Both the position numbers and the translations under genes were made by a program. Shown piece by piece: positions 5,753 to 13,183 of a stretch of DNA of 26,772 nucleotides (position 1 is its first letter; every line of letters starts with the position of its first letter). A model generated the notes under the pieces. The model did not search any database. It saw nothing but the letters and a program-made list of their open reading frames with translations, and was not told the origin of the DNA. Source of the stretch: DASWHR01 sp036398095. GTDB lineage: Bacteria; Actinomycetota; AC-67. The stretch is taken from positions 1-26,772 of the forward strand of contig DASWHR010000038.1 in the NCBI GenBank assembly GCA_036398095.1, read 5' to 3'.

Positions 5753-7213
5753 TCACGATCCGGCTCGGGCTCGTTCGAGCCCCGCTCTAATGCGCGCGAG
5801 CGAGCGTTCGCGACCCAGAACCGCGAGCGACTCGAACAGCGGCGGGGAAATCTTCGCGCCGGTCACGGCCGAGCGAACCGGCATGAACGCCGCCTTCTTC
5901 TTCAATCCGAGCCCCTCCTGGACCTCGAACATCGCGGCTTTGATCGCCTCGGTCTCCCACACCGGAAGCGCCTCCAGGACGACCGCGTACCGCTCCAGGG
6001 CAGGAGCGTATTCGGGGACGAGCCATGCGGCCGCCTGCTCGTCGGGCTCGATGTCGTCGGTGAAGAAGAACCGGATCATCGGGGCCGCCTCCGTGAGAAG
6101 CTGCATCCGCTCTTGGATCAGGGGCACGATCTCGGCGAGCGTCGCGGGGTCGGGAGTCAGGCCGTCGCGCTCGAGGGACGGCAGCAGGCGCCGCGCGAAC
6201 TCATCGGGCCGCATCTCGCGAATGTAGTCGCCGTTGATCGCGGTCAGTTTGGGAATGTCGAAGGCCGCCGGGTTTCGCGACACGTTTTCGAGCGCGAAAT
6301 GCTTGACCAGATCGTCGCGCGAGAACTTTTCGGTGACGCCGTCGCCGTAGGACCAGCCCAGCAGCGCGAGATAGTTGGTCAACGCCTCGGGCAGGAAGCC
6401 GTTGTCGCGGTAATGCTCGATCGCGGTCACGCCGTGCCGCTTCGACAGCGGCTGCCGGTCCGCGCCGACGATCAACGGAAGATGCGCGTATCGCGGCACG
6501 TCGGTCGCGCCCATCGCGGCCAGCAACATCATCTGCCGGGGAGTGGCGGTGATCAGGTCTTCGCCGCGCACGACGTGGGTCATCTTCATCTCCATGTCGT
6601 CGTTCGCGGCCGCGAGCAGGTACGTCGGCGACCGGTCGGCGCGCAACACGATGAAATCCGAGATCGTCGCGTGGTCGAAGCGGCTCTCGCCGCGCACCAG
6701 GTCTTCGAAGACCGTCTCGCCCTCGGGCACGAGGAAGCGGACGGCCGGCGCGCGACCCTCGGCTTCAAACACCGCGCGCTGCGCCTGAGTCAGATCCAAG
6801 CACCGGCGGTCGTAGCCGGGCGTCTTGCCCGCCTTGAGCGCCGCCTTACGACGCTCGTCGAGCTCCTCGGGCGAGCAGTAGCACGGGTAGGCGGCGCCGG
6901 ACGCGACCATCGCGTCGGCGCGTTCGCGATACCGCTCGTAGCGCTCGGATTGCCGGTAGGGACCGTAGGGGCCGCCGACGTCGGGTCCTTCGTCCCAGTC
7001 CAGGCCGAGCCACCGGAGCACATCCATGACACCGTGCATATGCTCTTCGGTCGCGCGCGACGCGTCGGTGTCCTCGATCCGAAGGACGAAGACGCCTTCG
7101 TGCTGACGCGCGAACAGCCATGCGAACAGCGCGGTCCGGCCGTTGCCGACGTGAAGCGATCCGGACGGCGCCGGCGCGAAACGAGTGCGAACACGCTCGA
7201 TGGGCGAGGTCAT
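5753..7213 (-). CDS. gltX: Glutamate--tRNA ligase
   Basis: Class I aminoacyl-tRNA synthetase that charges tRNA-Glu and, in most Actinobacteria (which use GatCAB to amidate Glu-tRNA-Gln), also tRNA-Gln. The 486-aa protein has the HIGH-equivalent HVGN (21-24), the KMSKS-equivalent PLSKR (255-259) and a zinc-site pattern C111-x-C113 ... C138. VVRGEDL (214-220) and the helical anticodon-binding C-terminal half (about 320-486) match the family and its usual length. The frame is open further upstream; ATG 7213 is chosen because RVRTRFAPAPSG, the standard GluRS N-terminus, follows at once and the ATGA overlap couples it to the FAH-family gene. Lying directly before genes for tRNA-Gln and tRNA-Glu supports the non-discriminating role, which is inferred. 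Confidence 0.96.
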   Translation of the reverse strand: MTSPIERVRTRFAPAPSGSLHVGNGRTALFAWLFARQHEGVFVLRIEDTDASRATEEHMHGVMDVLRWLGLDWDEGPDVGGPYGPYRQSERYERYRERADAMVASGAAYPCYCSPEELDERRKAALKAGKTPGYDRRCLDLTQAQRAVFEAEGRAPAVRFLVPEGETVFEDLVRGESRFDHATISDFIVLRADRSPTYLLAAANDDMEMKMTHVVRGEDLITATPRQMMLLAAMGATDVPRYAHLPLIVGADRQPLSKRHGVTAIEHYRDNGFLPEALTNYLALLGWSYGDGVTEKFSRDDLVKHFALENVSRNPAAFDIPKLTAINGDYIREMRPDEFARRLLPSLERDGLTPDPATLAEIVPLIQERMQLLTEAAPMIRFFFTDDIEPDEQAAAWLVPEYAPALERYAVVLEALPVWETEAIKAAMFEVQEGLGLKKKAAFMPVRSAVTGAKISPPLFESLAVLGRERSLARIRAGLERARAGS

Positions 7214-7968
7214 CCGGCCGCCACCGTGTTCGAAAGCACGCCGATCCCTTCGATCTCGACCTCGACCCGATCGCCGGGCTCCATCGGTCCGACGCCGGCC
7301 GGCGTGCCGGTAAAGATGCAGTCGCCGGGGAGCAGCGTCATGACGTTGCTCACGGAGGACACCAGCCCGACCGGGTCGAAGATCAGGTTCTTGGTGTTGG
7401 ACGACTGGCGGATCTCGCCGTTGAGGCGCGTCTCGATCGCGACCGAGGCGGCATCGAGGTCGGTCTCGATCCACGGACCGATCGGCGCGAACGAGTCGAA
7501 GCCCTTCGCGCGCGTCCACTGCCCGTCGGAGGCCTGCAAGTCGCGAGCGGTGACGTCGTTGCCGATCGTGTAGCCGAGGATCGCCTCGGCGGCCGCGGCG
7601 CGATCGGCTTTGCGGACCAAGCCGCCCACAACGACGACCAATTCCCCCTCGTAGTCGAGTCGCTGCGTCACGGCCGGCTTTTGAATCGCGTCGCCGGGAC
7701 CGATGACCGCCGTCGCCGGCTTCAGGAACATGAGCGGCTCGGCCGGCAGGGTGTGGCCCATCTCCTGGGCGTGGTCGCGGTAGTTGACGCCGATCGCGAC
7801 GATCTTCGAGGGCAGCACCGGCGCCAGCAGTCGGCAGTCCGACAGCGGCGCGCGCTTGCCGCTGAAGCGGAGCTCGCCGATCGGCGGTCCGTCCAGCTCC
7901 GCCACGTCACCCGATTCGATAACGCCGAAGGAGATGCCCCCGCCGTAGGACACCCGGCAAATCTTCAC
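7210..7968 (-). CDS. Fumarylacetoacetate hydrolase (FAH) family protein
   Basis: A 252-aa protein with the FAH fold: an N-terminal cap of about 50 residues, IVAIGVNYRDHAQEM (56-70), the metal-binding set DYEGEL (Glu107, Glu109) and NDVTARD (Asp138), then GKGFD-like AKGFDSFAPIGPW (154-166) and TGTPAGVGPM near the C-terminus. Family members include acylpyruvases, oxaloacetate decarboxylases and 2-hydroxyhepta-2,4-diene-1,7-dioate isomerases; the Mg-dependent chemistry is safe to infer, the substrate is not. The start is GTG 7968, overlapping the cimA stop as GTGA; the stop overlaps gltX as ATGA. An FAH gene beside gltX also occurs in M. tuberculosis (Rv2993c by gltX, from memory), so this is an old pairing rather than part of an aromatic-degradation cluster. 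Confidence 0.9.
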   Translation of the reverse strand: MKICRVSYGGGISFGVIESGDVAELDGPPIGELRFSGKRAPLSDCRLLAPVLPSKIVAIGVNYRDHAQEMGHTLPAEPLMFLKPATAVIGPGDAIQKPAVTQRLDYEGELVVVVGGLVRKADRAAAAEAILGYTIGNDVTARDLQASDGQWTRAKGFDSFAPIGPWIETDLDAASVAIETRLNGEIRQSSNTKNLIFDPVGLVSSVSNVMTLLPGDCIFTGTPAGVGPMEPGDRVEVEIEGIGVLSNTVAAG

Positions 7969-9575
7969 TCGCGCTCCCCCATCTCATCCCCAGTCTCATT
8001 GCCGGTCTCATCGTGGACGAGGCCGTAGGCAATCGAATCGCACAGCGCCTGCCACGAGGCTTCGATGATGTTGGGCGACACGCCGATCGTGGACCATTCT
8101 TTTCGTCCGTCGGTCGACTCCAGCAGCACGCGGGTCGTCGCGGCGGTGTGCTGATGCGAGTCGAGAATGCGGACCTTGTAGTCCGTCAGCTCGATCTGGG
8201 CGAGCGCCGGATAGAACTTCGTCAGCGCCAGCCGGAGCGCCCCGTCGAGCGCATTCACCGGACCGTTGCCCTCCGCGGTGGCGATGTGGCGCTCGCCGCG
8301 GCACCAGATCTTCACGGTCGCTTCGGTGCCCACGTCGCCGGTCGCGCGCTTTTCCATCAACACGCGGAACGATTCCAGCCGGAAGAACTCGCGCTCGTCG
8401 CCGGTCGTGCGCCGGATCAGCAGCTCCAGCGAGGCGTCCGCGGCCTCGAAGGTGTAGCCGACATGCTCCAGATCCTTCACGGCATTCAGGACCGCAACGG
8501 CCGTGGCGGGATCGGTTTCCAGATCGATCCCGAGTTCGCGGCCCTTCATCACGATCGTCGAGCGGCCGGCGAGTTCGCTGACGAGCAGGCGGCGGGCGTT
8601 GCCGACCAAACCGGGATCGACGTGTTCGTAGGCGCCCGCCATCTTCGACAGCCCGCTGGTGTGCAGACCGGCTTTCGTCGCAAACGCGCTCGCGCCGACG
8701 TACGGCTGATGCGGGTCGGGGCTGACGTTGCAGATTTCGGCGACGGCATGACTTGCCGCCGTCAGTTGCAACAACTGCTCGCCGGAGACGGGCCGAAGGT
8801 TCAGCTTGAGCGCGCAGTTGGCGATGATGCTGAGCAGGTTGGCGTTTCCGCAGCGCTCGCCGATGCCGTTCACCGTCCCCTGCACGTGCGTGGCGCCGAG
8901 CTCGATCGAGGCGATCGAGTTCGCGACCGCGCAATCGGTGTCGTTGTGGAAATGCACGCCGACGATCGTCGAGCCGCCGACGAGCTCGATCACGGCCGCA
9001 ACGACGTCGCGAACCTCGCCGGGCATCGCCCCGCCGTTGGTGTCGCACAACACGACCGTGGTGGCGCCCGCGCCGATCGCTGCTTTCAGCGCGTCGAGCG
9101 CAACGGCCGCGTCCTGCTTGTAGCCGTCGAAAAAGTGCTCCGCGTCGAAGAAGACCTCCATCCCTTCGCCTTTGAGGAACGCGACCGTGTCGGCGATCAT
9201 CGCGCGGTTCTCGTCGGTGGTGGCTCCGAGAGCCAGCTCGACTTGCGCGCGGCTGGCTTTGCCGACGATACACGCGACGGGCGCTTCGGTCGCGACCATG
9301 TCACGCAGGTTCTGGTCGGCGTCGGCCCGGCCGCCGGCCCGGCGGGTCGCGCCGAAGCACGACAGCTTCGCGCTGCGCATCCCGATCTCGGCGGCGCGCT
9401 GGAAGAACTCCATGTCCTTCGGGTTCGAACCCGGCCAGCCGCCTTCGATATACGCGACGCCGAGCCGGTCGATCCAGGACGCGATCTTGAGCTTGTCCTC
9501 GACCGTTAGCGAAATGCCCTCGCGTTGCGCGCCGTCCCGCAGCGTCGTGTCGTAGAGAATCAGTGGGGAAGGCAC
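7965..9575 (-). CDS. cimA: (R)-citramalate synthase
   Basis: Condenses pyruvate with acetyl-CoA to citramalate, the first step of the threonine-independent route to isoleucine. The 536-aa protein opens with LYDTTLRDGAQREGI, the citramalate-synthase variant of the LeuA signature (LeuA has GEQSPG), with Arg13/Asp14, and has the metal-binding HFHND (His208, His210) and VNGIGERCGNANL. The C-terminal third (about 390-520) is the LeuA-type allosteric domain, so feedback by isoleucine is expected. The last dozen residues are a short acidic repeat (DETGNETGDEMG) absent from typical members. Start GTG 9575 is taken because it sits at the family N-terminus, four bases after the ilvE stop; no strong ribosome site is seen, so translation probably depends on coupling. 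Confidence 0.93.
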   Translation of the reverse strand: MPSPLILYDTTLRDGAQREGISLTVEDKLKIASWIDRLGVAYIEGGWPGSNPKDMEFFQRAAEIGMRSAKLSCFGATRRAGGRADADQNLRDMVATEAPVACIVGKASRAQVELALGATTDENRAMIADTVAFLKGEGMEVFFDAEHFFDGYKQDAAVALDALKAAIGAGATTVVLCDTNGGAMPGEVRDVVAAVIELVGGSTIVGVHFHNDTDCAVANSIASIELGATHVQGTVNGIGERCGNANLLSIIANCALKLNLRPVSGEQLLQLTAASHAVAEICNVSPDPHQPYVGASAFATKAGLHTSGLSKMAGAYEHVDPGLVGNARRLLVSELAGRSTIVMKGRELGIDLETDPATAVAVLNAVKDLEHVGYTFEAADASLELLIRRTTGDEREFFRLESFRVLMEKRATGDVGTEATVKIWCRGERHIATAEGNGPVNALDGALRLALTKFYPALAQIELTDYKVRILDSHQHTAATTRVLLESTDGRKEWSTIGVSPNIIEASWQALCDSIAYGLVHDETGNETGDEMGERE

Positions 9576-9579
9576 CGGA

Positions 9580-10503
9580 TCAGTTCACGTGCTCGAGCCA
9601 CGACTGGTACTGCTCGACCTCGCCCTTGACGGCGGCGTAAAAGGTCTCCTGCAACTTCTTGGTAATCGGGCCGGGCCGGCCGTCTCCGATGACGCGGTCG
9701 TCGACCTCGCGAACGGGGCAGACTTCGGCGGCGGTGCCCGAGACGAACATCTCTTCGGCCAGATACAGGTCGGTGCGGGCCATCTCGGATTCGCGAACGG
9801 TGATCCCCAAGTCGCGGGCGATCGTCATGACGGCATCGCGCGTGATGCCCGACAGGGCGCCGGCCGACAGCGGCGGCGTGACCAGTTCGCCGTCGACGAC
9901 GATGAAGATGTTCTCGCCGGTCGCCTCGGCGACCAGCCCCTGCGAGTTGAGCATGATCGCCTCGTCGTAGCCGGCCTTGATCGCCGCCATCTTGGCGAGT
10001 TGCGAGTTGACGTAGCCGCCGGTGCTCTTGGCGGCGGGCGGCATGATATTGGGATCGTGGCGCCGCCACGACGAGATCATCATCCGCACGCCCTTGGCGA
10101 GGCCTTCGTCGCCGAGGTAGGCGCCCCACGGCCACACCACGACCGCGACGTTGATCGGCGCGAGCAGGGGGTTGAGACCCATCTCGCCGTAGCCCATGTA
10201 GACGATCGGACGGACGTAGCAGGATGGCAAGCCCGAGGCGCGGACGGTCTCTTTGCACGCCTCGACGAGCTGCTCTTCGGAGAACGGGATCTCGATCATG
10301 AAGATCTTTGCGGAGCGAAACAGGCGCTCGATGTGCTCGGTAAGCCGGAAGATCGCAGGGCCGCGCTTGGTTTCGTAGGCGCGAATCCCTTCGAAAACCC
10401 CGCCGCCGTAGTGCAGCGAATGCGTGAGGATGTGAATCTTTGCCTCGTTCCAGGGAACGAGTGTTCCGTCCATCCAGACCTTTTCCGTGGGCGTCACCGG
10501 CAT
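9580..10503 (-). CDS. ilvE: Branched-chain amino acid aminotransferase
   Basis: PLP-dependent fold-IV transaminase making leucine, isoleucine and valine from the 2-oxoacids with glutamate. The 307-aa protein has the class hallmarks LHYGGGVFEGIRAYET (30-45), the PLP-lysine region AAKSTGGYVNSQLAK (Lys159, the position of the catalytic lysine in E. coli IlvE), EATGENIF and FVSGTAAEV. The frame is open far upstream, but ATG 10503 has a GGAGG five to six bases before it and matches the family N-terminus (VWMDGTLVPW). It lies 71 bp after leuB and four bases before cimA, so the product of the leuB and cimA branches is transaminated by its neighbour. The 71-bp gap shows no convincing terminator or leader peptide. 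Confidence 0.95.
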   Translation of the reverse strand: MPVTPTEKVWMDGTLVPWNEAKIHILTHSLHYGGGVFEGIRAYETKRGPAIFRLTEHIERLFRSAKIFMIEIPFSEEQLVEACKETVRASGLPSCYVRPIVYMGYGEMGLNPLLAPINVAVVVWPWGAYLGDEGLAKGVRMMISSWRRHDPNIMPPAAKSTGGYVNSQLAKMAAIKAGYDEAIMLNSQGLVAEATGENIFIVVDGELVTPPLSAGALSGITRDAVMTIARDLGITVRESEMARTDLYLAEEMFVSGTAAEVCPVREVDDRVIGDGRPGPITKKLQETFYAAVKGEVEQYQSWLEHVN

Positions 10504-10574
10504 GGCGTCCTCCGTTCTCGATTTCATCGGCCGCGTCCGCGCCCTTCTGGGGCGTGGCGGGCCCGTCGTGGCGG

Positions 10575-11615
10575 TTATCCGGCGATCAACCGGACGACCG
10601 CATCTCCAAGCTCGCGCGTCGAACGTCCCTGGGCGCCACCGTCGCGAACCACTGAAGCGACGGCCGTTTCGATCCGGCCGGCCGCGTCGGCTTCGCCCAG
10701 GTGGTCGAGCATCAGGGCTACCGAAAGAATACAGGCCAGCGGGTTGGCCAGGCCTTTCTTTGCGATGTCCGGGGCGGATCCGTGGACGGGCTCGAAGATG
10801 CTCGGTCCGCGTCGCTCGGGATCGATGTTGCCGCTGGCCGCGACGCCCATCCCCCCGGCGATTGCGGCGCCGAGATCGGTCAGGATGTCGCCGAAAAGGT
10901 TTTCGGTGACGACCACGTCGAAACGCTCCGGCTGGGTCACGAAGTACAGGCAGGCGGCGTCCACGTGGACGTAGTCGGTCTCGACGCCCGGATGATCGGC
11001 GGCGACGGCCTCGAAAGCACGCGTCCACAGGCCTCCCGCATAAGTGAGCACGTTGGTCTTGTGGACCATCGTGACCTTTCGACGCCGTCGCTCCGCTCGG
11101 TCGAACGCGTAGCGGATCACGCGTTCGGCGCCGCGGCGGGTGTTGATGGATTCTTGCGTGGCGACCTCGTCGGCGGTGCCGATCATGTGCGCGCCGCCGG
11201 CGCCGGTGTAGAGCCCTTCGGTGTTTTCGCGCACCACCAGCATGTCGATCTCTGCCGGCCCTTTGCCGGCGAGCGGCGAGTCGATCCCGTCGAGCAGGCG
11301 TACCGGCCGCAGATTGACGTATAGATCCAGGTCGAATCGCAGCTTCAGTAGCAGGCCGCGCTCGAGCACGCCGGGCGGCACCCGCGGGTCACCGACGGCG
11401 CCGAGGAGCACGGCATCGCATTCGCGGATCGCCTTCAACGCGTCGTCGGGCAGCACGTCGCCGGTGCGCAGATACCGCTCGGCGCCCAGATCCAAATCGA
11501 CGCGCTCGATCGCGGAGCCGGTCGGGGCAATGGTCGCGTCGAGCGCGCGAAGCCCTTCGGCGATCACCTCGGGCCCGATTCCGTCGCCGGCGACCACTCC
11601 GATGCGATGCGGCAT
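10575..11615 (-). CDS. leuB: 3-isopropylmalate dehydrogenase
   Basis: NAD-dependent oxidative decarboxylation of 3-isopropylmalate in leucine synthesis; LeuB also handles 3-methylmalate in the citramalate route. The 346-aa protein has GDGIGPEV (11-18), the substrate-binding LKLRFDLDLYVNLRPVR, VRENTEGLYTG, the metal-binding NLFGDILTDLGAAIAGG and the NAD-binding EPVHGSAPDIAKKGLANP. ATG 11615 is chosen because IGVVAGDGIGPEV follows and it overlaps the upstream stop as TGATG, giving translational coupling with the DinB-like gene. Cotranscription with ilvE and cimA fits the dual leucine/isoleucine role. Confidence 0.96.
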   Translation of the reverse strand: MPHRIGVVAGDGIGPEVIAEGLRALDATIAPTGSAIERVDLDLGAERYLRTGDVLPDDALKAIRECDAVLLGAVGDPRVPPGVLERGLLLKLRFDLDLYVNLRPVRLLDGIDSPLAGKGPAEIDMLVVRENTEGLYTGAGGAHMIGTADEVATQESINTRRGAERVIRYAFDRAERRRRKVTMVHKTNVLTYAGGLWTRAFEAVAADHPGVETDYVHVDAACLYFVTQPERFDVVVTENLFGDILTDLGAAIAGGMGVAASGNIDPERRGPSIFEPVHGSAPDIAKKGLANPLACILSVALMLDHLGEADAAGRIETAVASVVRDGGAQGRSTRELGDAVVRLIAG

Positions 11616-12415
11616 CAGAAGAGCACGTTCAGCGAGTTCAGGACGCGTTCGGCCAGCGCGGAATCCCCCTCGACGGTCACGCCGACACCGCCGGGCGCCC
11701 GGCGGCCGCCGGCCAGGATCAGGAAGGCTTCGGCGTCCATGCACAGCATCGTCGTCGGATTCGAGGGCGCGCCGAGGTCGAAGCGGCCGCGACCGCCTTC
11801 CATCGTGACCGTGCCGGTAAAGCCGGCCGGTCCGTCGATGCGGAAAGCGACCGTGCTTCCTTCGGGCGCCGCGGCCTTCTTTCCGACGACCATGGGCAAG
11901 GCGGCACGCATGCGTTCGACCGCGAACAAGGCGGCCTCAGTTTCCATCGCGCCGGGGGTGCCGGTGGCGCGTCGCATGTCCTGCTCGTGCAGGAACGAGT
12001 CCATGACCCGGATGTTGAGAAAGTCGCGGAGCTTGCCGGCGCCGAGCGGGCCGGTGACTTCGGCGTCCATCTGATCGGCGGACATCTCGGCAATCACCTT
12101 GAGCCGTTCCGCGGTCAGTTCGAGGAACTCGGTCAGAACGTCTTCGGGCGGCCACGCGCGGCGCTCGGCGACCTGCGCTTCGTTCATCGCGCCGAGCGGG
12201 TTGCGCACGTGCGGCGGCCACGGCGCGGCGAGCGGCTCGGGCTGCGGGCGGCCGAGCAGCATCGACTCGATACCGCACAGGTGCGAGAGCTGATCCTGAA
12301 CGCTCCAGCCGGGCAGCTCGGTTTCCTTCGTCCAGTCGGCCGGAGTGAAGCCGGCGCACAGCTCTTCGATCGACGACCAGACCTGATCAAGCAATGCGAC
12401 GACGGACTCGGCCAT
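11615..12415 (-). CDS. DinB/maleylpyruvate-isomerase (MDMPI) family protein
   Basis: A 266-aa protein with two parts. Residues 1-160 form a DinB-like four-helix metal-binding domain, with His45 in DQLSHLCGIE and the second-site motif RVMDSFLHEQDMRRA (Asp139, His143), matching the N-terminal domain of mycothiol-dependent maleylpyruvate isomerase. Residues about 165-262 are a small SCP2-like domain (FRIDGPAGFTGTVTMEGG ... SALAERVLNSLNVLF). Actinobacterial relatives are thought to act on thiol (mycothiol) adducts; the reaction here is unknown. As first gene of the leuB-ilvE-cimA-FAH-gltX run, overlapping leuB by one base (TGATG), it is certainly cotranscribed with it. Ribosome site GGGAGGAG lies ten bases before the ATG. 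The family call is solid; a link to branched-chain amino acids is only contextual. Confidence 0.85.
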   Translation of the reverse strand: MAESVVALLDQVWSSIEELCAGFTPADWTKETELPGWSVQDQLSHLCGIESMLLGRPQPEPLAAPWPPHVRNPLGAMNEAQVAERRAWPPEDVLTEFLELTAERLKVIAEMSADQMDAEVTGPLGAGKLRDFLNIRVMDSFLHEQDMRRATGTPGAMETEAALFAVERMRAALPMVVGKKAAAPEGSTVAFRIDGPAGFTGTVTMEGGRGRFDLGAPSNPTTMLCMDAEAFLILAGGRRAPGGVGVTVEGDSALAERVLNSLNVLF

Positions 12416-12470
12416 GTTCGCTGCACTCCTCCCTGGAGCCGGACCGTCCCCCGACGAGCCCGCACGCCAG

Positions 12471-12476
12471 AGTCTA
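12471..12476 (-). promoter_or_regulatory. Candidate -10 of the leuB-ilvE-cimA-gltX operon
   Basis: TAGACT on the minus strand would start transcription near 12464, leaving a leader of about 48 nt with the GGGAGGAG ribosome site. The -35 region is poor, so the promoter may need an activator, for example the divergently encoded XRE-cupin protein. No leucine-codon leader ORF or terminator hairpin was found in this leader. Confidence 0.4.
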
Positions 12477-12504
12477 GGCGATTCGTCCCCCCGGAGGAAA
12501 GAGG

Positions 12505-12533
12505 TTCTGGCAGACGATCGTTCGTGATAACAT
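12505..12533 (+). promoter_or_regulatory. Promoter and possible operator of the regulator-leuCD operon
   Basis: TAACAT (12528-12533) is a TANNNT -10 ending seven bases before the regulator ATG, so transcription should start at the codon itself. A weak -35 (TTCTGG, 12505-12510) is 17 bp upstream. Between them sits ACGATCGT (12514-12521), a perfect 8-bp palindrome in the spacer, a reasonable place for autoregulation or control of both divergent operons. The operator role is inference. Confidence 0.45.
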
Positions 12534-12540
12534 ACGACTC

Positions 12541-13164
12541 ATGACGGCGGCCGCGCAGACGGGTCCGGGTGGTTTCCCGCCGGAGCCCACCGCCATGCCC
12601 ACCGGCATGCCCGTCCCTATGATCGGGCGGCGCATCCGCGCGCTTCGCGAGGCGCGCGGGCTGTCGCTGCGGGACCTGGCGGGCCGCAGCGGGGTGAGCG
12701 CCCCGATGTTGTCGCAAGTCGAACGGGGATCGACCTCCCCGACGCTTGCGGTCGCCGGCAAGATCGCGAGCGGCTTGAGCCTTTCTCTGTCTCAGTTGCT
12801 GCGTTTGGAGGAAGGCGTCCACGTGGTGGTCTCGCGGCGAAGCGAACGGCGATCGGTGCGCTCGGGCGGCCACCGCTACGAGCCGGTCACACCCGATCTG
12901 CCCGGCCAGCGGGCGTCGGTTACGCTGCACGGGCTCAAGCCCCGCGCGCGCACCGGTGGCGCTCCGCTGCACGAGGCCGGGAGCCGCGAGACGGTGCTCG
13001 TGCAAACCGGAACGGTGGCGCTCGTGCTCGACGGGGAGCGCTACCTGCTCGAGGAGGGCGACGCGATCACCTTCGACGCCGACCTGCCGCACCACATCGA
13101 GAATCCCGGTCGCACGGAGGCAAATTTTGCCGCCGTCGTGACGGCAGGGTTGCGAACGACCTGA
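12541..13164 (+). CDS. XRE-family transcriptional regulator with C-terminal cupin domain
   Basis: A 207-aa predicted DNA-binding protein. Residues about 28-83 are an XRE helix-turn-helix (IGRRIRALREARGLSLRDLAGRSGVSAPMLSQVERGSTSPTLAVAGKIASGL); residues about 135-205 are a cupin barrel (LHEAGSRETVLVQTGTVALVLDGERYLLEEGDAITFDADLPHHIENPG), the usual small-molecule sensor of this class. The first 27 residues are Pro-rich and could be dropped if one of the later Met codons is used, but the promoter position favours ATG 12541 on a leaderless message. It is 19 bp upstream of leuC in the same orientation and divergent from the leuB-ilvE-cimA operon, so a local regulator of branched-chain amino acid genes is the natural guess. 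In mycobacteria and streptomycetes this place is held by an IclR-type regulator. Confidence 0.88.
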   Translation: MTAAAQTGPGGFPPEPTAMPTGMPVPMIGRRIRALREARGLSLRDLAGRSGVSAPMLSQVERGSTSPTLAVAGKIASGLSLSLSQLLRLEEGVHVVVSRRSERRSVRSGGHRYEPVTPDLPGQRASVTLHGLKPRARTGGAPLHEAGSRETVLVQTGTVALVLDGERYLLEEGDAITFDADLPHHIENPGRTEANFAAVVTAGLRTT

Positions 13165-13183
13165 TTCGCGGAGGGCACCGGAC

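Noticed and set aside
5708..7573. 621-aa open frame on the plus strand opposite gltX and the FAH gene
   Set aside because: Composition is Arg/Gly/Val/His-rich without any motif, as expected for the antisense of GC-rich coding DNA. The minus strand carries clear gltX and FAH motifs.
8013..9509. 498-aa open frame on the plus strand opposite cimA
   Set aside because: Antisense shadow of cimA; no recognisable domain and no ribosome site.
10504..10574. Possible second attenuator in the leuB-ilvE gap
   Set aside because: No leucine-, isoleucine- or valine-rich short ORF and no terminator with a T-run; only weak GC pairings.
12416..12470. T-box or leader-peptide control of the leuB-ilvE-cimA operon
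   Set aside because: The leader is about 50 nt, with no T-box sequence, no terminator and no run of branched-chain codons.
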